NCBI GenBank assembly: GCA_037446255.1
Contig: JBBIIY010000012.1
Location: 1 to 37,887, forward strand
DNA from: Lithacetigena sp037446255 [NCBI: Coprothermobacterota bacterium]
Lineage (GTDB): Bacteria; Coprothermobacterota; HKB111
Length of the DNA stretch: 37,887 bases
Reading direction: 5' to 3'
Below are positions 7,054 to 16,965 of this stretch, piece by piece. How positions within the stretch are numbered: position 1 is the stretch's first letter; each line of letters starts with the position of its first letter. Made by a program: the position numbers and the translations under genes. The notes under the pieces were generated by a model. It searched no databases. It had not been told where the DNA came from and was given only the letters and a program-made list of their open reading frames with translations.

Positions 7054-7355
7054 GACAATTTCTCCTCAACCGCTTTTACCTTTCTCTCCATAGACACTCC
7101 CTTACCATCTCTACGGTCATCTATTTTTATGGAAGTGGACACCCGTAAAGCTCCGCACTGAAATAATTTTTCGTGCATTTTCTGGATAGTATCCATCACT
7201 TCCCCCCAGTATCCTTCAATAATAGTTCCCATAGAAGTAAGCTGGTATTTCAAACCACTCTCCTGCAAGACCTTCACCGCTTCAGCCACCAAACTGCTGA
7301 TAGAGGTTCCTGATCCCAGAGGGACTATGCTAACTTCAGCAATAATTATATGCAT
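7050..7355 (-). CDS. MTH1187-family thiamine-binding protein
   Basis: A 101-aa ferredoxin-like-fold protein of the MTH1187/YkoF-related Thiamine_BP family. The typical pattern is visible: IAEVSIVPLGSGTSISSLVAEAVKVLQESGLKYQLTSMGTIIEG, then a helix and the strand RVSTSIKIDDRRDG. Family members bind thiamine or related pyrimidines. A GGAGG site lies before the ATG. It is coupled by a four-base overlap to the RNase J-like gene downstream, an unexplained partnership. The window also carries a thiamine salvage operon about 6 kb away, so a cytoplasmic thiamine-buffer role is plausible but not shown. Confidence 0.85.
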   Translation of the reverse strand: MHIIIAEVSIVPLGSGTSISSLVAEAVKVLQESGLKYQLTSMGTIIEGYWGEVMDTIQKMHEKLFQCGALRVSTSIKIDDRRDGKGVSMERKVKAVEEKLS

Positions 7356-7521
7356 CTACTCACCTCCTGTTTAAAATGTGCCGGGTAATTTTTATATGCT
7401 TTAATCCATTATAACACCAGAAATTAGTTGCCAGTATTTAGTTTATATAAAAAGGATGATTTCTCTAAAAAATAGGGTAATATTCAATAATGTTGGATTA
7501 AGTTTAACCCTGAGAGTCATT

Positions 7522-10008
7522 ATGAAAAAAAGTAAAACGATTTATTTACCAATAAAAGGAATGTCCTGCGCTTCTTGCGCTCGTAAGGTGGAGAAGTCAC
7601 TCAAGGAGATAGAAGGCGTTGAGGATGCCGTGGTTAACCTCGGCTCGGAAAAAGTAGTTCTTTCTTACGACGATAACCTGATTAAACCGGGGCTGTTTGT
7701 TCAAACCATTGAAAAAATTGGTTATGGGGTTTTCCTGCAAACCCTTACCCTCCCTTTTAAGGGAAAAATAACCCAGGAGATATTAACTTCCCTGAAAGAA
7801 GTGTTAGCACAACTACCCGGAGTGGTGGGTATGGATATTAGCGATAAATTTGCCATCACCCTTTCTTACCTGGAAAGCCTCTGGGATGAGGAAAGAGCCA
7901 GAAATACCTTTAAAAAACTCGGTTTAACCTATTCTCCAATTTCTGAAAAACCTGAAGACATTATTGCCCGAGAAAAAACTCTGGAAGAGAAAAAACTTTT
8001 ACATAGGTTTTTGTTTGCGCTTTTTTTAACTATTCCCCTCTTTATAATCTCCCTGCCTCATATGGGTCTGGATATCTTTGCTATCCTTGGTATCAATCAT
8101 TCCTTAATGTCTTTTATACCTTATATTTCCTTGATCCTGGCGACACCCGTGCAGTTTATCGCTGGCTATCCTTTCTACCTCAGGGGCTTTAAGGGTTTTG
8201 CCAGTAATGCTCCCAACATGGATTCCCTGATTATAATGGGGACTTCAGCTGCCTTCATTTATTCTCTATGGGTAACCTTTTTACCTTTTCTGGAACCTCT
8301 TTTGAATCTTCATATTCCACACTATATGAAAGTTTATTACTACGAAGTATCTGCAGTTATCATTACCCTGGCACTTTTGGGTAAATACCTGGAATCGGTA
8401 GCTAAGGGAAGAACCTCCCAGGCAATTAAATACCTTTTAGGATTGAGTCCCAAAACAGCCATAGTAATACGAAATGAAGAAGAGATAAAAGTACCGGTGG
8501 ACGAAGTTATCCTGGACGATATCGTATTGGTTAAACCTGGTGAAAGGGTACCGGTTGATGGAATTATAATAGATGGCTATTCAGCGATTGACGAATCCAT
8601 GGTCACTGGTGAAAGCATACCGGTAGATAAAAAAACTGGAGACCAGGTTATTGGAAGTACCATAAATAAAACAGGCAGTTTCAGGTTTCGCGCCAATCGT
8701 GTAGGCAGTGATACATTCCTATCGCAAATTATCCGGATGGTGGAAGAGGCTCAAAATTCCCGGGCTCCTATACAGGATTTAGCTGATAGAATAACGGTGT
8801 ATTTTGTCCCAACTGTCATAGTTATTGCCCTCCTGGTCTTCTTGATCTGGTTATTTGCCGGTCCCTCGCCATCTTTTCTTTATGCCCTTTCTACTACAAT
8901 CTCCGTTCTCATAATCGCCTGCCCCTGTGCTCTGGGACTGGCTACTCCTACAGGTATTATGGTAGGGGTAGGTGAGGCAGCTAAAAGAGGAATTCTCATC
9001 AGAAAAGGTGATGCCCTGGAAAAAATGGAGAAAATAAATACTGTGGTGTTAGATAAAACCGGTACCCTTACCGAAGGTGCTCCCACAGTTACCGATGTTG
9101 TCTTGATGTCGGGATTTAACCGCCTGGAGTTTTTACAACTTACCGGTAGTGTTGAAAAACTATCTGAACATCCTTTAGCTCGCTCTATCGTCGAATATTC
9201 GCTGGAAGAAGGGGTTAGCAAATTCATGGAGGTGGAAGAGTTTGCAGCTATTCCAGGAAAGGGTATCAAGGCGGTTATAAAAGGCAAACCGATTCTAATT
9301 GGAAATGAGGCTTTTTTAAGGGAAGAAAATATCACATTAAAAAATCGGGAGGATATTGAAAGGCTTTACGGGGAAGGGAAAACAGTAGTCATGGTGGGTA
9401 TTGATGGAAAAGTGGTCGGGTTAATAGCCCAGGCTGATACCCTGAAAAAGGGAGCTATAGAATTGATTACCTCCCTTAAAAAAATGGGATATGAAACTAT
9501 GATGTTAACCGGGGATAACCAGAAAACAGCTGATACCATTTGTAAAAAGGTCGGTATAGACAGGGTATTTGCCCAGGTTCTGCCACAAGACAAATCCCTG
9601 ATAATAAGCCGACTTCAAAAAGAAGGAAAAAAAGTAGCCATGGTAGGTGATGGCATTAATGATGCTCCGGCATTGGTTCAGGCTGATATTGGAATTGCCA
9701 TGGGTACTGGAACTGATATTGCCATAGAGTCAGGGGACATTACCCTTATTAAAGGAGACCCCTTAAGGATTCTAACCGCTATTCAACTCAGTCGGGAGAC
9801 TATGAAAATAATCAAACAGAACTTATTCTGGGCGTTTTTCTATAACCTGACTCTTATACCGGTAGCTGGAGGGGTGCTTTACCCAATTTTTAAAGTATTA
9901 TTAAACCCTATCTTTGCTGCTATAGCCATGTCACTAAGTTCCGTCTCGGTTATCGGAAACTCCTTAAGGCTTCAGTATATTAAACTGCAGTCGGATAAAA
10001 AAAAGTAA
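7522..10008 (+). CDS. copA: Cu+-exporting P1B-type ATPase CopA
   Basis: Heavy-metal pump that couples ATP hydrolysis to Cu(I) export across the cytoplasmic membrane. Seen in order (828-aa numbering): HMA domain with GMSCASC (C16, C19), a second HMA-like domain that has lost its CxxC, membrane helices, MVTGES, the CPC ion site (C467-P-C469), the phosphorylation motif DKTGTLTEG (D511), SEHPLA, MLTGDN and GDGINDAPAL. The last two helices carry YN (FYNLTLIP) and MSLSS, the P1B-1 copper signature. The frame opens at 7456, but that ATG has poor spacing; 7522 follows a GAGAG and begins directly before the HMA domain. No CopY/CsoR regulator or CopZ chaperone is adjacent. Confidence 0.95.
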   Translation: MKKSKTIYLPIKGMSCASCARKVEKSLKEIEGVEDAVVNLGSEKVVLSYDDNLIKPGLFVQTIEKIGYGVFLQTLTLPFKGKITQEILTSLKEVLAQLPGVVGMDISDKFAITLSYLESLWDEERARNTFKKLGLTYSPISEKPEDIIAREKTLEEKKLLHRFLFALFLTIPLFIISLPHMGLDIFAILGINHSLMSFIPYISLILATPVQFIAGYPFYLRGFKGFASNAPNMDSLIIMGTSAAFIYSLWVTFLPFLEPLLNLHIPHYMKVYYYEVSAVIITLALLGKYLESVAKGRTSQAIKYLLGLSPKTAIVIRNEEEIKVPVDEVILDDIVLVKPGERVPVDGIIIDGYSAIDESMVTGESIPVDKKTGDQVIGSTINKTGSFRFRANRVGSDTFLSQIIRMVEEAQNSRAPIQDLADRITVYFVPTVIVIALLVFLIWLFAGPSPSFLYALSTTISVLIIACPCALGLATPTGIMVGVGEAAKRGILIRKGDALEKMEKINTVVLDKTGTLTEGAPTVTDVVLMSGFNRLEFLQLTGSVEKLSEHPLARSIVEYSLEEGVSKFMEVEEFAAIPGKGIKAVIKGKPILIGNEAFLREENITLKNREDIERLYGEGKTVVMVGIDGKVVGLIAQADTLKKGAIELITSLKKMGYETMMLTGDNQKTADTICKKVGIDRVFAQVLPQDKSLIISRLQKEGKKVAMVGDGINDAPALVQADIGIAMGTGTDIAIESGDITLIKGDPLRILTAIQLSRETMKIIKQNLFWAFFYNLTLIPVAGGVLYPIFKVLLNPIFAAIAMSLSSVSVIGNSLRLQYIKLQSDKKK

Positions 10009-10122
10009 TCGTTATAGATGATAGGTGGTAGGCGGTTGGCGGTAGAATATGAGCCTAAACAGCCAAAGTAGTTACAAAATAAATGATGAATCATGGAAAT
10101 GCTGAGGTAATGGGTTTTCTAA

Positions 10123-11493
10123 CTAACAGGGTAGGGCAGTTTTTACGGATAAATCCTGAAGTATTTTTATAACCCAGTTTACTACTTTAAAATAATCTTC
10201 TACCAGACAGTTCTCATTGGGAGCGTGTACTGCTGAACCGAAGTTACCCACCCCTATACCCTCAACAATTGGTATATTCAGATGATTAGAAAAAACTGCC
10301 ATGGGTCCAGTACCTGCCATGCGCGGACTTAAGAGGGGTTCAACTCCCCAGATATCCCTGACGGTATCCACTACCACCTCTTTGAGCCTGCTTTCTACAG
10401 GGGTTTGGGCAGGGTCTTCCAAGCCATAAGGGACAACTTCGATATCTCCAAAACCACTGTTTATCAGGTGAGTTTTCATCTTCTCAAATAAATCCTGCGC
10501 TTTCTGGTTGGGGACGAGCCTGAAATCAATTTTTGCTTCTGCTTTATGGGGTAAGACTGTCTTGGAGCCGGGACCGCTATAACCAGAAGCTATCCCGCAG
10601 ATATTACAGGTGGGTTCATACAGCAGTTTTTTCTTTAATTCCAAACCTGACAGACCACCAAGAAATTTTGTTATCTTCATTTCTTCTTTAAAACTTTCTT
10701 CTTCAAAGAGATAATTATCTAACATCTGTAATTCTTCTGAAGTTGGGGGTAAAACTTCATCGTAAAAATCAGGTATAAGAATTTTATCGTTGGAAACATC
10801 CTTAAGGCACTTGAGGGCATCAAGGAGGCGCCAGGCAGGGTTCTCTACAATAGAAGCATAAGCAGAATGAAGGTCCCTGCTTGCATTATGGGCTATCAAT
10901 TCAGCATAAAGAATACCTTTACAGCCAAAACTGATTACCGGCCTTCCACGAACATCGCGACTTCCTGATTCCCAGATAATCCCCTCTCCTTGCAGGAACT
11001 CTCGCTGCTCCCTGACAAATTCTTCCAGGTGCAACGAACCTATCTCTTCTTCTCCCTCTATAACCCACTTAATGTTAACTGGAAGGGTCTTTGTTCCCTG
11101 CATGTAACTTTCCACAGCCAGCAAGCGACTCATAATATTCCCTTTGTTATCGGCTATTCCTCGGGCAAAAATCTTACCTTCACGGATTATTGGCTTAAAA
11201 GGAGGTGATTTCCATTTTTCAAGTGGGTCAACCGGCTGAACATCATAGTGGTTATAAAAAATGATGGTTCTGGGAGCTCCTACCATAAATTCAGCATAAA
11301 TAACCGGAGGTGAACTGGCATAAGAATATAAAGAGACCTTAAACCCGGTTTTTATGAGCAAATCAATCAATAAATCTGCACAATCCTTTATACCTTCTCC
11401 TGAAGCAGAAATGCTTGGTTGAGATAGTAGTTTAAATAAATCCGTTAGATGCCTGTCTTTATTCTTTTCCACATAGGCAAGCGCTTTATTCAA
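10123..11493 (-). CDS. M20-family dipeptidase
   Basis: Zinc peptidase of the M20 family (PepV/CNDP-like dipeptidase), 456 aa, cytoplasmic. Metal-site motifs are YNHYDVQP (H82, D84), ARGIADNKGN, EGEEEIGS near residue 150, and GSAVHAPNENC near the C terminus. The central dimerisation/lid domain is present (about residues 190-345). The start codon is TTG, directly abutting the TAA of the upstream cyclase gene; an AGGGG ribosome site inside the cyclase's last codons supports this start and implies coupling. Substrate is unknown. It is the last gene of the long minus-strand run that begins with thiM. Confidence 0.9.
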   Translation of the reverse strand: MNKALAYVEKNKDRHLTDLFKLLSQPSISASGEGIKDCADLLIDLLIKTGFKVSLYSYASSPPVIYAEFMVGAPRTIIFYNHYDVQPVDPLEKWKSPPFKPIIREGKIFARGIADNKGNIMSRLLAVESYMQGTKTLPVNIKWVIEGEEEIGSLHLEEFVREQREFLQGEGIIWESGSRDVRGRPVISFGCKGILYAELIAHNASRDLHSAYASIVENPAWRLLDALKCLKDVSNDKILIPDFYDEVLPPTSEELQMLDNYLFEEESFKEEMKITKFLGGLSGLELKKKLLYEPTCNICGIASGYSGPGSKTVLPHKAEAKIDFRLVPNQKAQDLFEKMKTHLINSGFGDIEVVPYGLEDPAQTPVESRLKEVVVDTVRDIWGVEPLLSPRMAGTGPMAVFSNHLNIPIVEGIGVGNFGSAVHAPNENCLVEDYFKVVNWVIKILQDLSVKTALPC

Positions 11494-13518
11494 TTAAACC
11501 CCTGGTTCCTGAAAGTTTTGATGCATCTGAATCCCACCCCCGGCTTTTTTGGCTTGATACATAGCGTTATCAGCATATTGAAGTAACTCTTCTTTTTTCA
11601 GGACTAAATCTTTGGACATAGAAACAATTCCGACAGAAAGAGAGATTTTCTCATCCATAGCTTTGGACCATAACCGGTTGGCTATCATGCGGGCATCACT
11701 GGTTCTGGTATGTGGCAGTAAAATAGCAAACTCATCTCCACCATAGCGAGAGATAACATCAATGCTACGACAATTAGTGAGAAATATCTCTGCAACTTTT
11801 TTTAAAATCTTATCCCCTTCCAGATGTCCGTAGGTATCGTTATATTTTTTGAAATCATTAATATCAATCATAAAAAGGGATAAATGACCATTATACCTGT
11901 AAAACCTGTGAAGTTCATCTTCTAATAGTTCATAAAAATAACGGTGGTTGTAAAGATTAGTAAGCCCGTCCCGAATAGCTATTTGTTTAACTTCTTCATA
12001 AAGTTTGCTATTTTCAATGACTACACCCAGATGATCAGAAAGTAATTGAAACACTAACAGGTGGTCACTGTCAAAAGCATTCAGATTTTCACTTTCCACA
12101 TCCAGTACACCTACAATTTCACCTTTAATTTTTATAGGGATGGCCAACTCGGAACGCACTTTAGAGGTCGCAGATGATTTCAGATACCTGGGATCTTTCC
12201 TCACATCGTTTACAATTAATGGTTCGTCATTTTCAACTACCCAGGAGGTAACTCCCTGACCACCCAGCTTTATTTTTAAATTGTCTTTCAGGCTCTCCCA
12301 GCCAAACCCGGAACCCCATTTATATACGAGCTCTTTGTTTTCCTGATCAATTAAGAATATACTGGTATAAAGTGCATGATAATTTTCTTGAATCTCCCGG
12401 GTAATTCTTTCCAGCACTTTATCTGTATCGTATAAAGAGGTAATATTTCTGGTTATCTCTATCATGGCTTTTAAATCCCTCATCAGTTTTTTTTCTTTTT
12501 CATAGTGAAGCGACTTTTCAATAGAAATGTATACTAAATCTGCCAACGACTTTAATAATTTCCTCTGGTCATCACTTTTTGGCACAGTATCCAGGGTTAT
12601 CACTCCCAAAAAATGGTCATCAGCGATAAGAGGAATGTTGGTCAGGCTCTCAGGTATTGTGCCAAAACTTCTATCAATCCTGGGATCTTCACGGGCATTA
12701 GTAATTTCTAACATTTCTCTGGTTTCGTAAACAATACCGAAAATTCCAAGGGTTACCGGTATGCCAGTTTCGTTAATTTTATTAATATCTTCTTCACTAA
12801 TACCCATAGAAGCTACTATTTTCATATTTTCACTTTTTTCATCCAGCAGGAAAATGGTTCCCGAGCAACCATGCAGTATTTTTGAGATTTCTTCAAAAAT
12901 AACCTGTAAAGTTTCCTGCAGGGACATAGCTTTAATCAATAAAGAAGTAATCCCGGTTATGGCTTCTTGCTCCAATATCTTCTTTTGCAGTTCCTGATAT
13001 TGATAGGCTCTCTGAATGTTTATGGCTGAAAAAGCAGCAAAAGATTTTATCCAGCTGGTATCTTTTTCCGAATAAAAATCAGGCTCCTGTTTATCCACGG
13101 TAAGCAAAGCCACTAAATCATTATTCACGAAAAACGGTACCCCCATCCAGGATCTGATTTTTCCTACCCGGGTTTTATCCTGAAGATATTCAAAGCGGGT
13201 AACATCACTAACCACCACTGGACCTCCTTTTCTCAAGGTATCCAGTAAAGGAGGGTTGTCTAAACCAAGAACCATATTAAGGACTTCTTTTTCATCTTCA
13301 GGGCTAAAACCTCTACAGGCAACAGCCTGGAGTTTATCGGTAAACTTGATAAAGAGGGTGGAAGAATCATAAGCAACCACCTTTCCAAGAAAATCAAAGA
13401 TAAGGTTATAGGTATCAGTAAGAGACGAAATAGGAGCATAAGCTGATGCTAACTCGTGGCAGAATTCACATTTAGAAGATAGGGTATTGGTGTCTATGTT
13501 TGTTTCTCTAATTTTCAT
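11494..13518 (-). CDS. Three-GAF sensor diguanylate cyclase
   Basis: Soluble 674-aa signalling protein that should make cyclic di-GMP from two GTP. Three tandem GAF domains occupy about residues 25-180, 190-340 and 350-505, followed by a GGDEF domain to residue ~665. The active-site motif SRYGGDEF is intact (GGDEF at 593-597). The allosteric inhibition site RSID (584-587) stands five residues upstream, so product feedback is expected. The first GAF begins with a CEFCHE cysteine pair that might sense redox or metal. No membrane segment is seen. It lies 71 nt after thiL and abuts the M20 peptidase gene. Its signal is unknown. Confidence 0.92.
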   Translation of the reverse strand: MKIRETNIDTNTLSSKCEFCHELASAYAPISSLTDTYNLIFDFLGKVVAYDSSTLFIKFTDKLQAVACRGFSPEDEKEVLNMVLGLDNPPLLDTLRKGGPVVVSDVTRFEYLQDKTRVGKIRSWMGVPFFVNNDLVALLTVDKQEPDFYSEKDTSWIKSFAAFSAINIQRAYQYQELQKKILEQEAITGITSLLIKAMSLQETLQVIFEEISKILHGCSGTIFLLDEKSENMKIVASMGISEEDINKINETGIPVTLGIFGIVYETREMLEITNAREDPRIDRSFGTIPESLTNIPLIADDHFLGVITLDTVPKSDDQRKLLKSLADLVYISIEKSLHYEKEKKLMRDLKAMIEITRNITSLYDTDKVLERITREIQENYHALYTSIFLIDQENKELVYKWGSGFGWESLKDNLKIKLGGQGVTSWVVENDEPLIVNDVRKDPRYLKSSATSKVRSELAIPIKIKGEIVGVLDVESENLNAFDSDHLLVFQLLSDHLGVVIENSKLYEEVKQIAIRDGLTNLYNHRYFYELLEDELHRFYRYNGHLSLFMIDINDFKKYNDTYGHLEGDKILKKVAEIFLTNCRSIDVISRYGGDEFAILLPHTRTSDARMIANRLWSKAMDEKISLSVGIVSMSKDLVLKKEELLQYADNAMYQAKKAGGGIQMHQNFQEPGV

Positions 13519-13589
13519 ATCTCATAGCGTAAGATATTATTTAAAAATTTGTTAATTATAACATTAACCGCTAAAGAATAAAGGGTACT

Positions 13590-14597
13590 TCATCTAATAT
13601 CTTTAAAATGATCCCATCCTCGTGGAGTAATACTGATCTTTTCTTTACTTTTGGTTATCATGGAAATATTTGGGAGGTGGTCATTGATTTCACCAATTAG
13701 CGATAAGTCGGTACCTGTTTCCTTTTTTACTTTCTTTATGATTTTCTCGGAATTATGAGGGCTAACTGTAAAAATTAGTTCGTAATCTTCCCCACCATTC
13801 AAGAATAGGTTAATTGCTTCCTCGCCTAAAACCTCGGCTGATTTTTTTAGAGACTCATTAATAGGCAGGGATTCTTCCCAGATAGTAGCTCCCACCGAAC
13901 TTTCTTTTAGAATACGCCCCAGATCCTGTAAAACTCCATCACTTACATCTATCATAGATGATACTTCGGGAAAACTGGCAATAATTTGTGCTTCTTTAAG
14001 TCTGGGGATAGGGGACAGGTGCGCACCTATCAGTTCAGGAAAATCTTTAGTTTTATTATCCTGGAGAAGCTTTAAACCAGCTGCTGACCGGCCAGGATGA
14101 CCGGTTATCAGGATTAAATCCCCCTTCTTTGCTCCTGACCTGAGTAAAAGATATTTCTTCTTTACTTCACCCAAAAGGGAGATATCCACGGTCAAAGGAC
14201 CATTTGTTCGGGAAATATTCCCTCCTACTATAGTGACCTCCCACTTATTGCCTTCTTCCACCAAACCGCGATAAAGTTCTCGTAGGAAGGAAAGTTCTGT
14301 TTCCGGTGGAAGTATCAAAGAAATCAGGGCAAAAGAAGGAGTTCCTCCCATGGAAGCTATGTCGCTTACATTTATAGCCATTGACTTTCTCCCCAAGAGA
14401 TAAGGAGTGGTAAAAGAAAGCAAAAAATGGGTACCTTCCACCTGGGTATCACAGGTATATAACAGGTATTTGTACCTGTTTAGATTTATGACTGCGGTAT
14501 CATCGCCTACTCCACGGAAAACCTCAGGATTTTTACCCTGCACCCACTCTCTAATATGAGATATTAACCCAAACTCACCAATCTCAAATATTTTCAT
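13590..14597 (-). CDS. thiL: Thiamine-monophosphate kinase
   Basis: Phosphorylates thiamine monophosphate to TPP, the last step of the pathway. At 335 aa it is a normal ThiL of the PurM/AIR-synthase fold. Motifs seen are GVGDDTAVI near the N terminus, TCDTQVEGTHF, MAINVSDIASMGGTP, GGNISR, ITGHPGRSAAGL, MIDVSDGVLQDL and GGEDYELIF. It overlaps thiE by one base (TAATG), so translation is coupled. As fourth gene behind the TPP riboswitch it is presumably repressed when TPP is high. Confidence 0.97.
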   Translation of the reverse strand: MKIFEIGEFGLISHIREWVQGKNPEVFRGVGDDTAVINLNRYKYLLYTCDTQVEGTHFLLSFTTPYLLGRKSMAINVSDIASMGGTPSFALISLILPPETELSFLRELYRGLVEEGNKWEVTIVGGNISRTNGPLTVDISLLGEVKKKYLLLRSGAKKGDLILITGHPGRSAAGLKLLQDNKTKDFPELIGAHLSPIPRLKEAQIIASFPEVSSMIDVSDGVLQDLGRILKESSVGATIWEESLPINESLKKSAEVLGEEAINLFLNGGEDYELIFTVSPHNSEKIIKKVKKETGTDLSLIGEINDHLPNISMITKSKEKISITPRGWDHFKDIR

Positions 14598-15253
14598 TAC
14601 AGGTATAGGTCAATGATGTTTCTCAATCTGGAGGCAGCCTCTTTCATATCTTCGGCCCAGGCAACTGCCGCCACCACCGCAATACCCTGAACCCCTGTCT
14701 GAATCACCTCCATGATATTATCTTCTGTAATACCACCTATCCCTACGATTGGGATATCTGTCAGAGAAACTGCTTTCTTCAAAGCTTCAATGCCTAAGGG
14801 CAAGGCGGCATCTGGCTTTACATCATAAACAATCTTGCCCCCGAATATAGGACCAAACCCGATATAATCTGCCCCATTTCTGATAGCTTTATTCAGTTCT
14901 TCAAAATTGGAGGCTGAAGCTCCATAGATTTTATCTTCACCCCATATCTGGCGAGCTACCTGAATTGGTAAATCAGTTTGACCAAGATGGACTCCATCAG
15001 CCTCTATAGCCATGGCAATGTCTAACCTGTCGTTTACTATAAAACAGGCCCCTTTTTTAAGGGTAATTTTCCTGATTTCCTGGGCAACTTCATACATCCT
15101 GAGTGAGGAAGACAGTTTATCGCGGTACTGTATTAGTGTAGCTCCTCCTTCACAGCCAGCCATAGCCACTTCCAGATGTGTTCGGTTTTGAATATTTCCT
15201 TCATCGGTAATAACCTGGAACTTATAATAATTACTGGTATTTTTTGCAATCAT
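14597..15253 (-). CDS. thiE: Thiamine-phosphate synthase
   Basis: Joins HMP-pyrophosphate and thiazole phosphate to thiamine monophosphate. The 218-aa TIM-barrel protein shows TLIQYRDK, CFIVNDRLDIAMAIEADGVHLGQTDLP, GASASNFEEL, GADYIGFGPIF and IVGIGGITEDNI. The loop after GPIF differs from the usual PTxTKxxA pattern (here GGKIVYDVKPDA), which could alter thiazole-phosphate handling. The rest of the active site looks normal. It lies 27 nt after thiD and overlaps thiL by one base. Confidence 0.95.
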   Translation of the reverse strand: MIAKNTSNYYKFQVITDEGNIQNRTHLEVAMAGCEGGATLIQYRDKLSSSLRMYEVAQEIRKITLKKGACFIVNDRLDIAMAIEADGVHLGQTDLPIQVARQIWGEDKIYGASASNFEELNKAIRNGADYIGFGPIFGGKIVYDVKPDAALPLGIEALKKAVSLTDIPIVGIGGITEDNIMEVIQTGVQGIAVVAAVAWAEDMKEAASRLRNIIDLYL

Positions 15254-15280
15254 TTCCGGTTAACCTTTTTAAAAAAATAT

Positions 15281-16096
15281 TTACTCTTTATTGATGGAAA
15301 ATAAATTAGCCATATGGTTAAGAGGGCCCACTCCTTTTCCTATCTGTATATTACTTGACAACTCAAGTATGCTTGTTAAATACTGTTTGGCTTTTTCTAC
15401 CGCCTCCACTAAGCCTGAACCTTTTGCCAGATAAGCGGTAATAGCTGAAGCAAAGGTACAGCCAGTTCCGTGGGTGTTGGCAGTATTAATCCGGAGAGCG
15501 CTTAATTCCCGGAAACTCTGTCCATCGTATAACAAGTCAATGCTCTGGTCTCCCTCCAGGTGACCGCCTTTTATTACCACATTTTTTGCACCTTTCTGAT
15601 AAATGATTCTGGCTGCTTCTTTCATATCCCCAAGAGAGCAGATACAGATTCCGGAAATTACTTCAGCTTCAGGAATATTGGGCGTAACCACCAGAGATAA
15701 GGGTAAGAGAACTTCCATGAGAGTGGATTCTGCTTCTTCTTCTAACAGCCTGTCTCCACCTTTGGCCACCATCACCGGGTCAATTACCAATTTACTAACT
15801 TTATATTCCCTCATTTTTTTGGCAACTAACAGAATAATACTGGAATTGGAAAGCATGCCGGTTTTTACCGCATCAGCTCCCATATCCAAAAAAATTGAAT
15901 CTATCTGCAGACTGATAAACTCCTCTGGAATATTGTATATTCCCTGCACTCCGAGGGTATTCTGAGCAGTTAGAGCGGTAATCACACTCATTCCAAATAT
16001 TCCCAGGGCAGAAAATGTTTTTAAATCTGCCTGAATACCTGCACCACCACCTGAATCAGAACCTGCAATAGTTAGAGCTAAGGGTAATCTTTTCAT
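15281..16096 (-). CDS. thiD: Hydroxymethylpyrimidine/phosphomethylpyrimidine kinase
   Basis: Phosphorylates HMP and HMP-phosphate to the pyrophosphate used by ThiE. The 271-aa ribokinase-fold protein has the N-terminal GSDSGGGAGIQADLKTF, TALTAQNTLGV, the VIDPVMVAKGG loop and the C-terminal NTHGTGCTFASAI anion hole with its cysteine. Length is normal. It starts eight bases after the thiM stop. With ThiM it forms the salvage entry of the operon; no thiC or thiG is present in the window. Confidence 0.96.
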   Translation of the reverse strand: MKRLPLALTIAGSDSGGGAGIQADLKTFSALGIFGMSVITALTAQNTLGVQGIYNIPEEFISLQIDSIFLDMGADAVKTGMLSNSSIILLVAKKMREYKVSKLVIDPVMVAKGGDRLLEEEAESTLMEVLLPLSLVVTPNIPEAEVISGICICSLGDMKEAARIIYQKGAKNVVIKGGHLEGDQSIDLLYDGQSFRELSALRINTANTHGTGCTFASAITAYLAKGSGLVEAVEKAKQYLTSILELSSNIQIGKGVGPLNHMANLFSINKE

Positions 16097-16104
16097 ACTT
16101 AGCC

Positions 16105-16926
16105 TTACAGATAATAAACCTTGCTTTTATCAAGAATGTCGTTAGTTTTCAAGTTGAATAATGCATCAAAGAGGGCAGTTTTAAAACTCTGTGGTCCCAG
16201 AGCCTGATAAGCAGCAATTTCGGCTGCTATTTCAAAAGTGACCAAACCGGCTATGGTAGCCAGAAAATAATTCTCGGTTACACTACAAAACGAGGCAATA
16301 GCTGTGGTCGCCATACAGCCTGTCCCGGTTATGGTTCTCATCCAGTTATGACCATTATCAATAACCACGATTTTATTCCCGTCGGAAACGATATCTCTTT
16401 TCCCAGTGGCAGCCACCACCGCGCCAGTGAATTTACTGGTGTTTAAAACCATACCTTCCAGGCCTGAAACATCGCCAATTGATTCCACACCTTTTACTAT
16501 ACTTTTCTGCCCCACCAGGGCAGCTATTTCTCCGGGATTTCCTCTCAACACAGACACATTCACTTCTTGCAGTATCTTCAAATTACTTTCTGTACGAAAA
16601 CGGGTTGCACCTGCTCCCACCGGGTCCAGCACTACCGGAACTGTTAACTGGTTGGCTTTTATGCCCGCTTTAATCATAGAAACTATCCATTCCTGGGTTA
16701 AAGTGCCAGGGTTTAAAACCAATGCTCCAGCTAATCCCACCATTTCCTCTACTTCCTCTTCGGCATGAGCCATCACCGGCAATGCTTTGTAAGCCAGTGT
16801 TAAATTAGCTGTGTCGTTCATAACCACAAAGTTGGTTAAATGGTGAATTAAGGGTTTTTCTACTTCAATTTTTTTAAGTAAAGAAGGTATTTCTTCAATT
16901 AATTCATCAGCCTTCCTTAAATGCAT
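16105..16926 (-). CDS. thiM: Hydroxyethylthiazole kinase
   Basis: Phosphorylates the thiazole alcohol (HET) for reuse in thiamine synthesis. The 273-aa ribokinase-fold protein shows IHHLTNFVVMNDTANLTLA, NPGTLTQEW, VPVVLDPVGAGATRFR, VLRGNPGEIAAL and TGTGCMATTAIA with the active-site cysteine. It is the first gene after the TPP riboswitch. Its GGAGG ribosome site (16934-16938) is seven bases before the ATG and could be hidden by pairing with CTCC at 16957-16960, which suggests control at translation. Confidence 0.96.
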   Translation of the reverse strand: MHLRKADELIEEIPSLLKKIEVEKPLIHHLTNFVVMNDTANLTLAYKALPVMAHAEEEVEEMVGLAGALVLNPGTLTQEWIVSMIKAGIKANQLTVPVVLDPVGAGATRFRTESNLKILQEVNVSVLRGNPGEIAALVGQKSIVKGVESIGDVSGLEGMVLNTSKFTGAVVAATGKRDIVSDGNKIVVIDNGHNWMRTITGTGCMATTAIASFCSVTENYFLATIAGLVTFEIAAEIAAYQALGPQSFKTALFDALFNLKTNDILDKSKVYYL

Positions 16927-16965
16927 AGAACAACCTCCAAAAAAATAATTGCCCGGGGAGATTTT

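Noticed and set aside
7456-7521. Earlier start codon for CopA
   Set aside because: The first 22 residues are outside the HMA domain and the ribosome site is badly spaced.
10020-10060. GGTAGGCGGTTGGCGGTAG stretch as a regulatory site
   Set aside because: Short low-complexity run after copA with no pairing or known motif.
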